Of a DNA stretch of 41,512 nt, positions 33,713 through 41,506 are shown piece by piece (the stretch's first letter is position 1; each line of letters opens with the position of its first letter). The stretch comes from an uncultured Acetatifactor sp. (GTDB lineage Bacteria > Bacillota > Clostridia > Lachnospirales > Lachnospiraceae): contig CAKRRU010000006.1 of the NCBI GenBank assembly GCA_934394515.1, forward strand, positions 1 through 41,512, given 5' to 3'. The position numbers and the translations under genes were made by a program. The notes beneath the pieces are model-generated. The model made no database searches, had not been told where the DNA came from, and saw only the letters and a list, made by a program, of their open reading frames with translations.

Positions 33713-35122
33713 ATGAATCGGTCAAATGCGGGTGCGAATAAGGACATTACACAAATGATAGGAGATCTGCTGCTTTTGGCAGCGGCATATGCGGCGTCTG
33801 TAATTTTTGCGGCAATCGGGACGGGAATCGGAAATATCCGCGGGACGACGGTGCTTGCGGCTGTGTTTATTCTCATCTATATTTTAGCGAACGGAGAACA
33901 ATATTTATATAATGTAACGATGTTCAAATATCCGGACAGAATACTTCGCAGGAGAACAGGGTCTTTTCTGCTGGCATGCATTCCCACTGTGCTGCTGCTC
34001 CCTCTGGTCACGGAAAAACAGAGCGGCTATTATCTGTTCCTGATCACAGCATATCTCCTGGAAAGCGTGAAAATATTTCTGACGGGACGAAGGGAGAGAG
34101 GAGACGGACGGGAGCACGGGGAGATTCCCCGTACCGCATTTGTGGGGAAAAGGGCACAGTACAACAAATTCCGATATTTTCTGAAAAAGACCCGGATCCG
34201 GATGGAGCTTGTGGGATATATTGCAGCCTCGGAAGGGGAACTTCAGTCCGTCCCGGAAGGCGATGCGGGGGAATATCTGGGCAGTCTCGAACATTTGGAA
34301 AAACTGATCAGACAGCATCATCTGGATCGTATCTATATCCTGCAGAAGAAAGAAGAACAGCTCTCTGCCATGCAGAAATATGTGGATCTGTGTATTGATA
34401 TGGGGGTAACGGTATGCATGGTCGTTGACTTTTATAAAAAACGCAGGGCAGACAGTTTTGTAAGCTGCGTGGGAACTTATCCGGTGATCACGTATCATAC
34501 GGTGACACTGAATACCGGAGAACAGGTTGTGAAACGCATCATGGATATCGTAGGAGGACTGGCCGGAATACTGCTGTTCTCTCCGGTGATGGCAGCCACC
34601 GCACTGGCTATTAAGCTGGATTCGCCGGGACCTGTGATCTTCCGGCAGACCAGAATCGGTAAAAACGGCAGGCAGTTCCAAATCTACAAATTCCGCAGTA
34701 TGTATATGGATGCAGAGGAGAGAAAGGGAGAGCTGCTTTCGCAGAATGAGATCGCCGGCGGTGTGATGTTCAAAATGAAAGAGGATCCACGCATCACCCG
34801 TGTGGGAAAGGTGATCCGGCGCTTGAGCATCGACGAACTGCCGCAGTTTTTTAACGTCCTGGGCGGTTCCATGAGCCTGGTGGGAACACGTCCGCCGACA
34901 CCGGATGAAGTGGAGAAATATGATAAAAAGCAATGGCGCCGCATCAGCATCAAACCGGGACTGACGGGAATGTGGCAGGTAAACGGCAGGAGTCTGGTGA
35001 CGGATTTTGAGAAGATCGTGGAGATGGATGTGGAATATATTGATAACTGGTCCCTTATGGAGGATATCCGGATCCTGTGTAAGACGGTGAGAGTGCTGTT
35101 AAAGCATGCGGATGCGTATTGA
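33713..35122 (+). CDS. Priming undecaprenyl-phosphate sugar-1-phosphate transferase (WbaP/CpsE-like)
   Basis: A polyprenyl-phosphate phosphosugar transferase that starts repeat-unit synthesis. Start at ATG 33713 behind AGGGGGAGA; 469 residues. About four N-terminal helices (~10-150) are followed by a cytoplasmic region and the catalytic C-terminal domain: KRIMDIVGGLAGILLFSP helix, GPVIFRQTRIGKNGRQF, KFRSMY, SIDELPQFFNVLGGSMSLVG with the Asp-Glu dyad and TRPPTPDEVEKY. It is separated from the rest of the polysaccharide genes by the lasso cluster and the two-component system. The 33471-33712 gap holds the TCS promoter and hairpin element; no clear plus-strand promoter is seen. Confidence 0.95.
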   Translation: MNRSNAGANKDITQMIGDLLLLAAAYAASVIFAAIGTGIGNIRGTTVLAAVFILIYILANGEQYLYNVTMFKYPDRILRRRTGSFLLACIPTVLLLPLVTEKQSGYYLFLITAYLLESVKIFLTGRRERGDGREHGEIPRTAFVGKRAQYNKFRYFLKKTRIRMELVGYIAASEGELQSVPEGDAGEYLGSLEHLEKLIRQHHLDRIYILQKKEEQLSAMQKYVDLCIDMGVTVCMVVDFYKKRRADSFVSCVGTYPVITYHTVTLNTGEQVVKRIMDIVGGLAGILLFSPVMAATALAIKLDSPGPVIFRQTRIGKNGRQFQIYKFRSMYMDAEERKGELLSQNEIAGGVMFKMKEDPRITRVGKVIRRLSIDELPQFFNVLGGSMSLVGTRPPTPDEVEKYDKKQWRRISIKPGLTGMWQVNGRSLVTDFEKIVEMDVEYIDNWSLMEDIRILCKTVRVLLKHADAY

Positions 35123-35164
35123 AAAAAGTTTCTGACGAAAAAAATGTAAAAATTTTTATTTTTT

Positions 35165-35193
35165 TGAACCTTTTTTATGAGACGGACAGTCTT
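35165..35193 (+). promoter_or_regulatory. ECF-type promoter of the PilZ/surface-protein operon
   Basis: TGAACC (35165-35170), 18 nt, GTCTT (35189-35193). The spacer ends in GGACA exactly as in the 39800 site, and both continue (A/T)ATAG(G/A)TA. The start site would be ~70 nt before ATG 35263. No terminator hairpin is obvious after the priming transferase gene, only an A/T-rich stretch. Confidence 0.75.
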
Positions 35194-35262
35194 AATAGGT
35201 AAGATGAAATAAAAAGGGGCGTTTTAACAGGCATCTCTGGAAGAAAGGAGCAAAAGGGCACG

Positions 35263-35598
35263 ATGGAAGAACGAAGACGGATTGACCGTGTGAACTATCA
35301 GGCGAAGAGCGTTATTGTAGTATGCGATACGGGAGAGAGCTTCTTTGTGGAGACCCGGAATGTCAGTCCGCTGGGAATCGCTTTTACCATGCCGGCGGGA
35401 TCACCGCAGCTGATCGGGAAAGATATCATTATCGTAGCGGATACGATGATCATGTATGCGGATGTCACGAGACAGGAAGCACAGGAAGACGGAAGTTTCA
35501 AGGTAGCGATCTCTGCCAGAAAGTTCACGCCGGAAGTATTGAACTATTTATTTGAACATATCACAGAAAACAAGATGATGATCGAGGAGGAGCAATAG
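35263..35598 (+). CDS. PilZ-domain protein (c-di-GMP receptor-like)
   Basis: A 111-residue single-domain PilZ protein. The c-di-GMP-binding residues are visible: R5-x3-R9 in RRRIDR and N33-x-S35-x-x-G38 in NVSPLG. Such proteins bind c-di-GMP and control motility, pili or polysaccharide synthesis. AGAAAGGAG lies before ATG 35263. The large surface protein gene starts right after its stop, so it probably shares the ECF-type promoter. It gives the region a c-di-GMP input, while the only GGDEF protein here appears catalytically degenerate. Confidence 0.88.
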   Translation: MEERRRIDRVNYQAKSVIVVCDTGESFFVETRNVSPLGIAFTMPAGSPQLIGKDIIIVADTMIMYADVTRQEAQEDGSFKVAISARKFTPEVLNYLFEHITENKMMIEEEQ

Positions 35599-38500
35599 AT
35601 GAGAAAGAACATTAAGAACGATAAAGTGATCCGTGCCATGGCAATCGGTATCTCCGCAATGCTGATGGCATCGTCCCCGCTGACCGCACTGGCAGCAGAG
35701 GGAGAGGGCACTATTCCGGAGGGCAATGATGATAACAATATTACCGTAACTCCGGAAGCAGGTATTGCTGACCAGGCACAGGAAGCTGCCGGTAAGGCTG
35801 CCACAGAAGCGAAAAAGGCAGAAGATAAGGCATATGAAGTAAAAGGTGAGGTGCAGGAAGGCACCAAGGATGCGGAAGCGGAAGTCGGCAAAGAACTGGC
35901 AGATGATATCCGGGGGGCAAATGCCAATATAGAAGCTGCTACCTCAAAGGATGGTGCGTCCATTAATAATGCCGGAACAGATATTACAAATGCAAATACC
36001 GCACTGGGTGTTGCTGAGGCAAACGATAAGATCTCCGATGCAGAACTGAATAAGGCAGCCGATGCAGCAGACAAAGCAGGTCAGATTGCCGAAGAAGCTA
36101 AAGATGCCATGAAGGATGCACAGGACAAGATCGACGGACAGATCGAGGACATCAAGGGTGCGTCTACCATTGAGGATGCAAACGCAGCTTACGAGGAAGC
36201 ACAGAAGACCGCAGACCAGGCACAGGCAGATTTCGATGCAAAGCTTGCGGAGTATAATAATGCAAAGACAGCTTACGATGAGGCGGCAGAGAAGCTGGCA
36301 GCTTCCGAAGAGGCATATGAGGCTGCAATGAATAGTGCGGATGCAAATGCAGCGGCAGCGGCAGCAGAGCTTGCAAAGGCACAGGAGAATGCAAAAGCAC
36401 TTGCAGATGCTCTGAGTGCGGCTAAGAAGGCAGTAGATGATTCCGCAGCCGGTGCAATGGATATCGTAGAGAAGGAAGAACTGACACAGAATGACAATGG
36501 ACTGAACTGGAGAAATGAGGATAAACTCTTCATCTCCATTATGAAGAATTATTATCTGCCTGAGGAACTGGGAATCAAGGGTGATACCACTGTTGTCCGT
36601 AAACAGGGCAAAGATAATAATACCATGAATTACTTCGAAGTAACCTATACGGATGAAAACGGAGCAACGCAGAAGAAGTATTATAACTTCCTGATGGATG
36701 ACAAGGATGCAAAGGGTGACCAGAAGGATCAGGATAATATCGTGATCTTCGAGAAGAGACTTGTAGAGATCAACTGGGAAGAGGAACAGGAGAAGAATCC
36801 GGATCAGTATGTGGTAAAAGAAGAGATTGACGGAAAAGAAGTCACCAGCGTAATCAGCAAAGATGATTTGCAGGCAGGTATTGTGGACGGTAGTATTGTA
36901 AAAGTGACGGATGATGCCGGTAAAGAAACGTATGTTAAGAAGAATGCGTTGACCGGAAGTGAGACTTTTGTTTCTGACAGCGAGATCACCGGTACCAGCA
37001 CAGAAGATGTTACCGTGGATAAGGATAGCCGGAAGGAATCCTGGTCTCTGGATGAAACAACCGGTAACCTGATCAAGACCGTTACCGCAGATGTGACCAC
37101 CATTACGTATACTGATGCGAAGTTTAATTCTGCAGACAATAACGAGTATTATGATACTGAGGAAGCGAGCAGAGCCGCAGCAGAAGATAAGAAGAAAGAA
37201 TTGGCACCTGCCACATCCGGCAAGGATGCAACGATTGATGTTACAGATAAGACCGACTACACCTATACTGCAAGCGGAACCTATATTCCTACCTTTACCA
37301 AGACGGTGGATGTAAAGAATGAAGAGGTTGAATGGAAGCATACAGATAAAAAGACGGATTATGGTGTAAGAACAGAGGAAGAAGCAGTAGCAAAGGTTAC
37401 GAAAGAGCAGGAGAAGGCGTTAAGCGACAAGATTAACGATGATGACGACTTATACCTGATCGGTGTAAGCAGTGATCTTAAGGTGACCGGCTATACAGAA
37501 GATCACTGGTATGATGATTCCGACTTCCTCGTATCAGGCAAGGTATCCGCAACCTACGCCAAGGTAACCAAGAAGACCGTTGACCAGAGCACACTCGGGG
37601 CTATCTGGGATGACATCAAAGCATTGTTCGGCAAAGGAGAGACTGCCAACAAGAAGCTGGAGGATGCAGCAAGAGCAGCTGTAGAAGCAGATGGCGGTAT
37701 CTTCGTCAGTGCAAACTGGGATGACTGGAAGCTTGGCAAGGCAACCATCCGTTATGTTGCAGGCGTCAAGAAGACTTCCACAGAGGAAAAGACGGATGCC
37801 AAGGATGCAGAGAGTGCACTGAAGGAAGCTATGCTGGCAGAGGCAAAGAAGAGCGGTGCTACCGGCATTTACAATGTAAATACCAATACCGATGAAATTG
37901 TACACACCAGCTATTCCTATACCATTGATTATCTGAAGCAGAATCCTAAGTCTACAGAGAATCAGGTAATTGCAACCGAGACTTATGCAGATGCAGCAGT
38001 ACTGACCGGTCAGATCATCCAGAACCTGAATTACTATGAAAATCGTATTGACCTGACCCAGAAGGATGAAAAATATCGTCAGTTTATAGAAAATGCCAAG
38101 AATCTCACTGAGAAATATCAGAAACTGCTGACAGAAGCAGAGGCAGCTCAGGCAGAAGTAGAAGATGCCCAGAACGCAGTAGATACATTGAAGGATGAGA
38201 TCAAGAAGCTGAAAGAGAGCAGAACCGGTAACCTGGATGCATTGACCGAGCTGGAAGCAAAACTGACGGTAGCTGAGCAGAACAGACAGGCTGCGGAAGA
38301 TTCTCTGAATGATATCAACAAGAAGCTGGACGAGGCAGGCGGAGAACTGGAGAAGGTAATTGATCGTCTGACTCCTGCACCTACCCCTGAGAATCCCAGC
38401 GGAGGTGAAGGCGGAACAGACAATGGTGGTGCCGGAACTACGGAAGGCGGAACAAATAACGGCGGTGCCGGAACTACCGAAGGCGGAACAGATAACGGCG

Positions 38501-38970
38501 GTGCCGGAACTACCGCAGGCGGAACAGGTAATGAAGGCACCGGAACTGATGATGCCGGAGAGAATGATGACAACGACGATGATAACGGTGAAGTGGCAGC
38601 TGTAGCAGCTCCTGAGGTTCTTGCCCCTGCACCGGTCGCACAGGCAAATGTAGTGGCACAGAATCAGGTCGTAGCTCCCGGAGTTGTACAGATCGCTGAC
38701 GAAGCAGCACCGCTTGCGGACGCAGCACCTGCAAATACACAGGAAACTGTTCAGGCAGGATCTGATAAGGAAGAGAACAAAGAAGCTGTTAACATTGAGG
38801 AAGAGGCTGTTCCTCTTGCAGATGTGGCAGTGGAAGATGAACATGCGAAGATGTCCTGGTGGTGGTTACTGATCGTAATGATCCTCGGTGCAACCGGATA
38901 CGAGATGTACAGAAAGCATAACGAGAAGAAACTGAAGGCACAGGCTGACGACACAGAAGACACTGAGTAA
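35599..38970 (+). CDS. Large cell-surface protein with coiled coils and C-terminal membrane anchor
   Basis: A 1123-residue exported protein. A Sec signal peptide covers ~1-33 (likely cleavage after TALA). Residues ~50-290 are Ala/Glu/Lys-rich coiled coil; ~300-830 is a beta-rich region of unknown fold; ~840-930 is a second coiled coil; 938-985 holds four 12-residue Gly/Thr/Asn repeats (GGTDNGGAGTTE type); then a Val/Ala/Pro-rich linker with IADEAAPLA (1032-1040) and EEEAVPLA (1067-1074); a membrane helix at ~1085-1104 (MSWWWLLIVMILG) and a charged tail. There is no LPxTG motif, so it is a membrane-anchored stalk-like adhesin. GGAGGAG precedes ATG 35599. Codon use resembles highly expressed genes (gca, gaa, aag) and differs from the polysaccharide genes. 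Confidence 0.9.
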   Translation: MRKNIKNDKVIRAMAIGISAMLMASSPLTALAAEGEGTIPEGNDDNNITVTPEAGIADQAQEAAGKAATEAKKAEDKAYEVKGEVQEGTKDAEAEVGKELADDIRGANANIEAATSKDGASINNAGTDITNANTALGVAEANDKISDAELNKAADAADKAGQIAEEAKDAMKDAQDKIDGQIEDIKGASTIEDANAAYEEAQKTADQAQADFDAKLAEYNNAKTAYDEAAEKLAASEEAYEAAMNSADANAAAAAAELAKAQENAKALADALSAAKKAVDDSAAGAMDIVEKEELTQNDNGLNWRNEDKLFISIMKNYYLPEELGIKGDTTVVRKQGKDNNTMNYFEVTYTDENGATQKKYYNFLMDDKDAKGDQKDQDNIVIFEKRLVEINWEEEQEKNPDQYVVKEEIDGKEVTSVISKDDLQAGIVDGSIVKVTDDAGKETYVKKNALTGSETFVSDSEITGTSTEDVTVDKDSRKESWSLDETTGNLIKTVTADVTTITYTDAKFNSADNNEYYDTEEASRAAAEDKKKELAPATSGKDATIDVTDKTDYTYTASGTYIPTFTKTVDVKNEEVEWKHTDKKTDYGVRTEEEAVAKVTKEQEKALSDKINDDDDLYLIGVSSDLKVTGYTEDHWYDDSDFLVSGKVSATYAKVTKKTVDQSTLGAIWDDIKALFGKGETANKKLEDAARAAVEADGGIFVSANWDDWKLGKATIRYVAGVKKTSTEEKTDAKDAESALKEAMLAEAKKSGATGIYNVNTNTDEIVHTSYSYTIDYLKQNPKSTENQVIATETYADAAVLTGQIIQNLNYYENRIDLTQKDEKYRQFIENAKNLTEKYQKLLTEAEAAQAEVEDAQNAVDTLKDEIKKLKESRTGNLDALTELEAKLTVAEQNRQAAEDSLNDINKKLDEAGGELEKVIDRLTPAPTPENPSGGEGGTDNGGAGTTEGGTNNGGAGTTEGGTDNGGAGTTAGGTGNEGTGTDDAGENDDNDDDNGEVAAVAAPEVLAPAPVAQANVVAQNQVVAPGVVQIADEAAPLADAAPANTQETVQAGSDKEENKEAVNIEEEAVPLADVAVEDEHAKMSWWWLLIVMILGATGYEMYRKHNEKKLKAQADDTEDTE
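38410..38553 (+). repeat. 36-nt tandem repeat, about four copies
   Basis: Four consecutive 36-nt units starting at 38410, 38446, 38482 and 38518 encode GGTDNGGAGTTE, GGTNNGGAGTTE, GGTDNGGAGTTA and the diverged GGTGNEGTGTDD. This is the flexible stalk linker before the membrane anchor and a likely site of length variation between strains. Confidence 0.92.
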
Positions 38971-39026
38971 AGTGATGTGACGTAATACAGTGTATACAGA
39001 TACTTTACAGAAAAGTTAAGAAAAAG

Positions 39027-39071
39027 GAAGGCACCGGCCTGGAAGAAAACCCAGGTTGATGCCTTCTTTTT
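39027..39071. terminator. Bidirectional terminator between surface protein and lipoprotein genes
   Basis: Arms GAAGGCACCGGCCTGG (39027-39042) and CCAGGTTGATGCCTTC (39051-39066) pair with two G-U pairs and one mismatch. Five T residues follow on the plus strand and a T-run lies on the minus side, fitting the two convergent genes. Confidence 0.85.
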
Positions 39072-39603
39072 ACTCGAAGAGTTCTTCCACCTTTTCCAGA
39101 TCACCGTCTCCGGTCAGAAGCAGTGATGCGGAAGTCCTGGCGGTGCTGATATCCGTTTTCCCTTCAACACAGAGCTCACCATCAGTATTGTAAAGTGCCC
39201 ACTGGAATTCGGTCACAGAGGAAGGCCAGTCAGCTTCCATGGAGATCGATTCTCCGTCGGACAGGGAATCCAGATTGACCTGTTCCCCAGTCACGGGATC
39301 GATCACAGCGACCATACCGATCTCAATGCCGCACATATTGACCACGGACAGTGTGAGCGTCCTGGTATCAGCATCAGCTGTTTCGCCGGAGGGAGCTTCT
39401 GCACTTTCTGCGGAAGGTTCTTGGGAGGTTTCGGCAGAGATTTTGTCGGAGGACTCCGTAGTGGCTTCGGCAGAGATGACTGTCTCTGTGGCCGGTTGCG
39501 AGACGGAATCCTGTGCGACACCGGATTGACCGCAGCCTCCGAACAACAGACAACAGGAGACCACGGTTATTGTGAAAATACGTTGCAGAATTTTTTTGTG
39601 CAT
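39070..39603 (-). CDS. Exported lipoprotein (177 aa)
   Basis: The N-terminus (basic MHKKILQR, hydrophobic core, lipobox LFGGC with Cys24) marks a lipoprotein. Residues ~25-80 are a Ser/Thr/Glu/Ala-rich linker. The C-terminal ~95 residues form a beta-rich domain (LTLSVVNMCGIEIGMVAVID) of no family I recognise; the WPSSVTEFQWALYN segment suggests a small Ig-like or beta-sandwich fold. It is convergent with the surface protein gene and has its own sigma-A-type promoter. A surface role next to the adhesin is inferred. Confidence 0.8.
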   Translation of the reverse strand: MHKKILQRIFTITVVSCCLLFGGCGQSGVAQDSVSQPATETVISAEATTESSDKISAETSQEPSAESAEAPSGETADADTRTLTLSVVNMCGIEIGMVAVIDPVTGEQVNLDSLSDGESISMEADWPSSVTEFQWALYNTDGELCVEGKTDISTARTSASLLLTGDGDLEKVEELFE

Positions 39604-39628
39604 TGTCGAATCCTTTCTTACTTAAAAA

Positions 39629-39654
39629 TTGCAAATTGATAATATCAATTGCAA
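39629..39654. promoter_or_regulatory. Palindrome in the lipoprotein leader
   Basis: TTGCAAATTGATA (39629-39641) and TATCAATTGCAA (39643-39654) are inverted repeats apart from one extra A. It lies 26 nt before the lipoprotein start within its predicted leader and may be an operator or a leader hairpin. Confidence 0.5.
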
Positions 39655-39698
39655 AAGAAGTGTTTATTGACAGCGGTACTTATGATTTTTTCTATTTT

Positions 39699-39727
39699 AT
39701 TATAACGAAAATCGCAGGAAATGTAAA
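39699..39727 (-). promoter_or_regulatory. Sigma-A promoter of the lipoprotein gene
   Basis: On the minus strand TTTACA (39722-39727), 17 nt, TATAAT (39699-39704). The transcript would start near 39692, leaving an ~88-nt leader that includes the palindrome at 39629-39654. The 257-nt gap 39604-39860 also holds the ECF-type promoter at 39800. Confidence 0.75.
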
Positions 39728-39799
39728 TTTGCGAGATGAAAAAATGCCACCGTGAAAAAACTGAAAAGATGCCGTTTTTTGAAAAAATTCACAGAAATG

Positions 39800-39828
39800 T
39801 GAACCGTTTCATGAAAGAGGACAGTCTT
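39800..39828 (+). promoter_or_regulatory. ECF-type promoter of the small membrane protein gene
   Basis: TGAACC (39800-39805), 18 nt, GTCTT (39824-39828), followed by TATAGATAG. The match to the 35165 site includes the GGACAGTCTT block, and the match to the 8462 site includes CCGTTT and GTCTTT. It would start transcription about 28 nt before ATG 39861. Confidence 0.75.
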
Positions 39829-39860
39829 TATAGATAGAAAGAAATGATGGAGGAAACGAG

Positions 39861-40196
39861 ATGAGCGGTATGCTGTATTCGGTACCTGTGATTTTGGCAG
39901 GTTATAAGATCGTACAAATTGAAGATGAAGCAACACCGTTGGCACAGGCGGTGAAAACCGGCTACTACGGTGACACTGTGGCGGGGATGCTGCTGGTCGG
40001 ACTGTTTCTGCTCATGACGGTATATATCATTTTATGCAGAAAGTATCGGAAACGTATCCATGAGCTGCGGGAGGATGCACACCCCGGCTGGAACTGCTGG
40101 AAACTCAGAAAGCAGGCGGCTGAACTGGAAGACAGGAAGGCGGAAGGCATTGTGGAAGATATCAAACGGGCGGCAAAAAGCTATATGACTGTATAA
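39861..40196 (+). CDS. Small membrane protein with DExxPLA motif (111 aa)
   Basis: The N-terminal ~38 residues (MSGMLYSVPVILAGYKIVQI, then EDEATPLAQAVKTG) are followed by a membrane helix at ~40-58 (VAGMLLVGLFLLMTVYIIL) and a basic, helical cytoplasmic tail to 111. There is no signal peptide, so the topology should be N-out/C-in. KIVQIEDEATPLAQAV closely matches GVVQIADEAAPLADAA near the anchor of the 1123-residue surface protein. Both genes follow the same ECF-type promoter. GGAGG lies 8 nt before ATG 39861. No known family; a partner or processing factor of the surface protein is one possibility. Confidence 0.78.
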   Translation: MSGMLYSVPVILAGYKIVQIEDEATPLAQAVKTGYYGDTVAGMLLVGLFLLMTVYIILCRKYRKRIHELREDAHPGWNCWKLRKQAAELEDRKAEGIVEDIKRAAKSYMTV

Positions 40197-40201
40197 CATA
40201 G

Positions 40202-40225
40202 TCCGGGGTGTATGCCCCGGATTTT
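40202..40225 (+). terminator. Terminator after the small membrane protein gene
   Basis: TCCGGGG (40202-40208) and CCCCGGA (40215-40221) form a perfect 7-bp stem with a 6-nt loop and four T residues, 5 nt after the stop codon. Confidence 0.8.
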
Positions 40226-40237
40226 GTGCTTTCTTCC

Positions 40238-40266
40238 TTGCCGATTATTGTTCGGAATGATATAAT
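40238..40266 (+). promoter_or_regulatory. Sigma-A promoter of rfbD
   Basis: TTGCCG (40238-40243), 17 nt, perfect TATAAT (40261-40266). The leader to ATG 40422 is ~150 nt and contains a CTGCCG/CGGCAG hairpin near 40330-40356 of unknown role. Confidence 0.7.
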
Positions 40267-40421
40267 CATGATTGCATATGGGGAGACTCCTCTTAATTTA
40301 ATTCGTATATCGGATGGAGCAGAGGCTGCCGGAACGTTTATGAGACGGCAGATATGGTTTTAGATTTTGCTTCTGATGTCTAAATAACGAAAATAGAAAG
40401 AAAAGGAAGGCAAAGCATTCT

Positions 40422-41264
40422 ATGAAAGTCTTGGTAACAGGTGTAAAAGGCCAGTTAGGATATGATGTGGTAAATGAACTTACAAAGCGCGGTATTGAAG
40501 CTGTCGGCGTGGATATTCAGGAGATGGATATCACGGATGCTTCCAGCGTGGAAAAAGTGATCGGCGGGGCGGCACCGGATGCAGTGGTACACTGCGCAGC
40601 ATATACCGCAGTGGATGCAGCGGAAGATAATGTGGAGATCTGTCGCAAGGTCAATGCGGACGGTACACAGAATATTGCAAATGTATGTAAGAAGTTAGAT
40701 TGCAAAATGGTCTATATCAGCACGGATTACGTGTTTGACGGTGAGGGAACCCGTCCATGGGAGCCCGATGATGAGCGTCATCCGCTGAACGTATACGGAC
40801 AGACCAAATATGAAGGTGAACTGGCAGTGCAGAATACACTGGAGAAATATTTTATTGTGAGAATTTCCTGGGTATTCGGCGTTAACGGCAAGAACTTTAT
40901 CAAGACCATGCTGAATCTGGGCAAGACCCATGATCATCTCACGGTCGTAAATGATCAGTTCGGTTCCCCTACCTATACTTATGACCTGGCAAAACTATTG
41001 GTAGACATGGTACTGACCGATAAATACGGCATCTATCATGCAACCAACGAGGGTATCTGCAACTGGTACGAGTTCGCCTGCGAGATCTTCCGTCAGGCAG
41101 GGATGAAAGTGGATGTGGCTCCTGTACCCGCATCCGAATACCCTACGAAGGCAAAGCGCCCGGAGAACAGCCGTATGAGCAAGGAGAAGCTGACCGAGAA
41201 TGGATTCGACAGACTTCCTTCCTGGCAGGATGCGCTGGAGAGATACCTGAAGGAAATTCTGTAA
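40422..41264 (+). CDS. rfbD: dTDP-4-dehydrorhamnose reductase
   Basis: The last step of dTDP-L-rhamnose synthesis. The 280-residue protein starts MKVLVTGVKGQLGYDVVNEL with the NAD(P)H-binding GxxGxxG, has the STDYVFDG block and the catalytic YGQTK (Tyr125, Lys129), and ends with the sugar-binding region (SRMSKEKLTENGF). rfbA, rfbB and rfbC are not in the window, so they must be elsewhere. AAAGGAAGG precedes ATG 40422. It is monocistronic, between its own promoter and a strong terminator, and can supply rhamnose to the polysaccharide locus. Confidence 0.96.
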   Translation: MKVLVTGVKGQLGYDVVNELTKRGIEAVGVDIQEMDITDASSVEKVIGGAAPDAVVHCAAYTAVDAAEDNVEICRKVNADGTQNIANVCKKLDCKMVYISTDYVFDGEGTRPWEPDDERHPLNVYGQTKYEGELAVQNTLEKYFIVRISWVFGVNGKNFIKTMLNLGKTHDHLTVVNDQFGSPTYTYDLAKLLVDMVLTDKYGIYHATNEGICNWYEFACEIFRQAGMKVDVAPVPASEYPTKAKRPENSRMSKEKLTENGFDRLPSWQDALERYLKEIL

Positions 41265-41328
41265 TATGCTATTTTGCGAAATTTGCAGAAGACGTTTTGA
41301 ATGATCGTCAAAATATGGGAAATACTTT

Positions 41329-41365
41329 AAGGAGCGGCGCCGGAAACGGTGCTGCTCCTTCTTTG
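41329..41365 (+). terminator. Terminator after rfbD
   Basis: AAGGAGCGGCGCCG (41329-41342) and CGGTGCTGCTCCTT (41347-41360) pair along 14 bp including G-U pairs around a GAAA tetraloop and end in CTTTG. It lies 65 nt after the stop. Confidence 0.85.
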
Positions 41366-41419
41366 AACAAAATATATGAAAAAGTCTGGAAAAAGCCTGT
41401 AAATTTCACGAAAAACCAG

Positions 41420-41448
41420 TTGACAACGCAATTCCAAACAAGTATACT
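41420..41448 (+). promoter_or_regulatory. Sigma-A promoter of the gene at the right edge
   Basis: Perfect TTGACA (41420-41425), 17 nt, TATACT (41443-41448). The 11-mer TATACTATTAA is repeated at 41479-41489, 36 nt downstream. The strength of the promoter fits a highly expressed gene. Confidence 0.85.
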
Positions 41449-41506
41449 ATTAAAGCGTGCCAGAAAAGGTGCGTCTATTATACTATTAAGAAAGAGGTGA
41501 AACAGA

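Noticed and set aside
38410..38553. Tandem repeats as a CRISPR array
   Set aside because: The repeats are contiguous, in frame and without spacers; no cas genes are present.
35944..38844. Two long minus-strand frames (about 465 and 436 codons) opposite the surface protein
   Set aside because: They are Cys/Ile/Leu-rich in the way expected from the antisense of Ala/Glu/Lys-rich codons; the plus-strand frame has a signal peptide, ribosome binding site and membrane anchor.
39945..39965. AVKTG before the membrane helix of the 111-residue protein as a sortase motif
   Set aside because: The proline is missing and a large cytoplasmic tail follows instead of a short basic end; there is no signal peptide and no sortase gene in the window.
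40330..40356. GGAACG plus TTTATGAGACGG upstream of rfbD as a further ECF-type promoter
   Set aside because: No GTC is found 18 nt downstream, and a better sigma-A promoter lies upstream at 40238-40266; the sequence forms a hairpin instead.
41297..41500. 67-codon frame after rfbD
   Set aside because: It spans the rfbD terminator and the promoter of the next gene and lacks a ribosome binding site.
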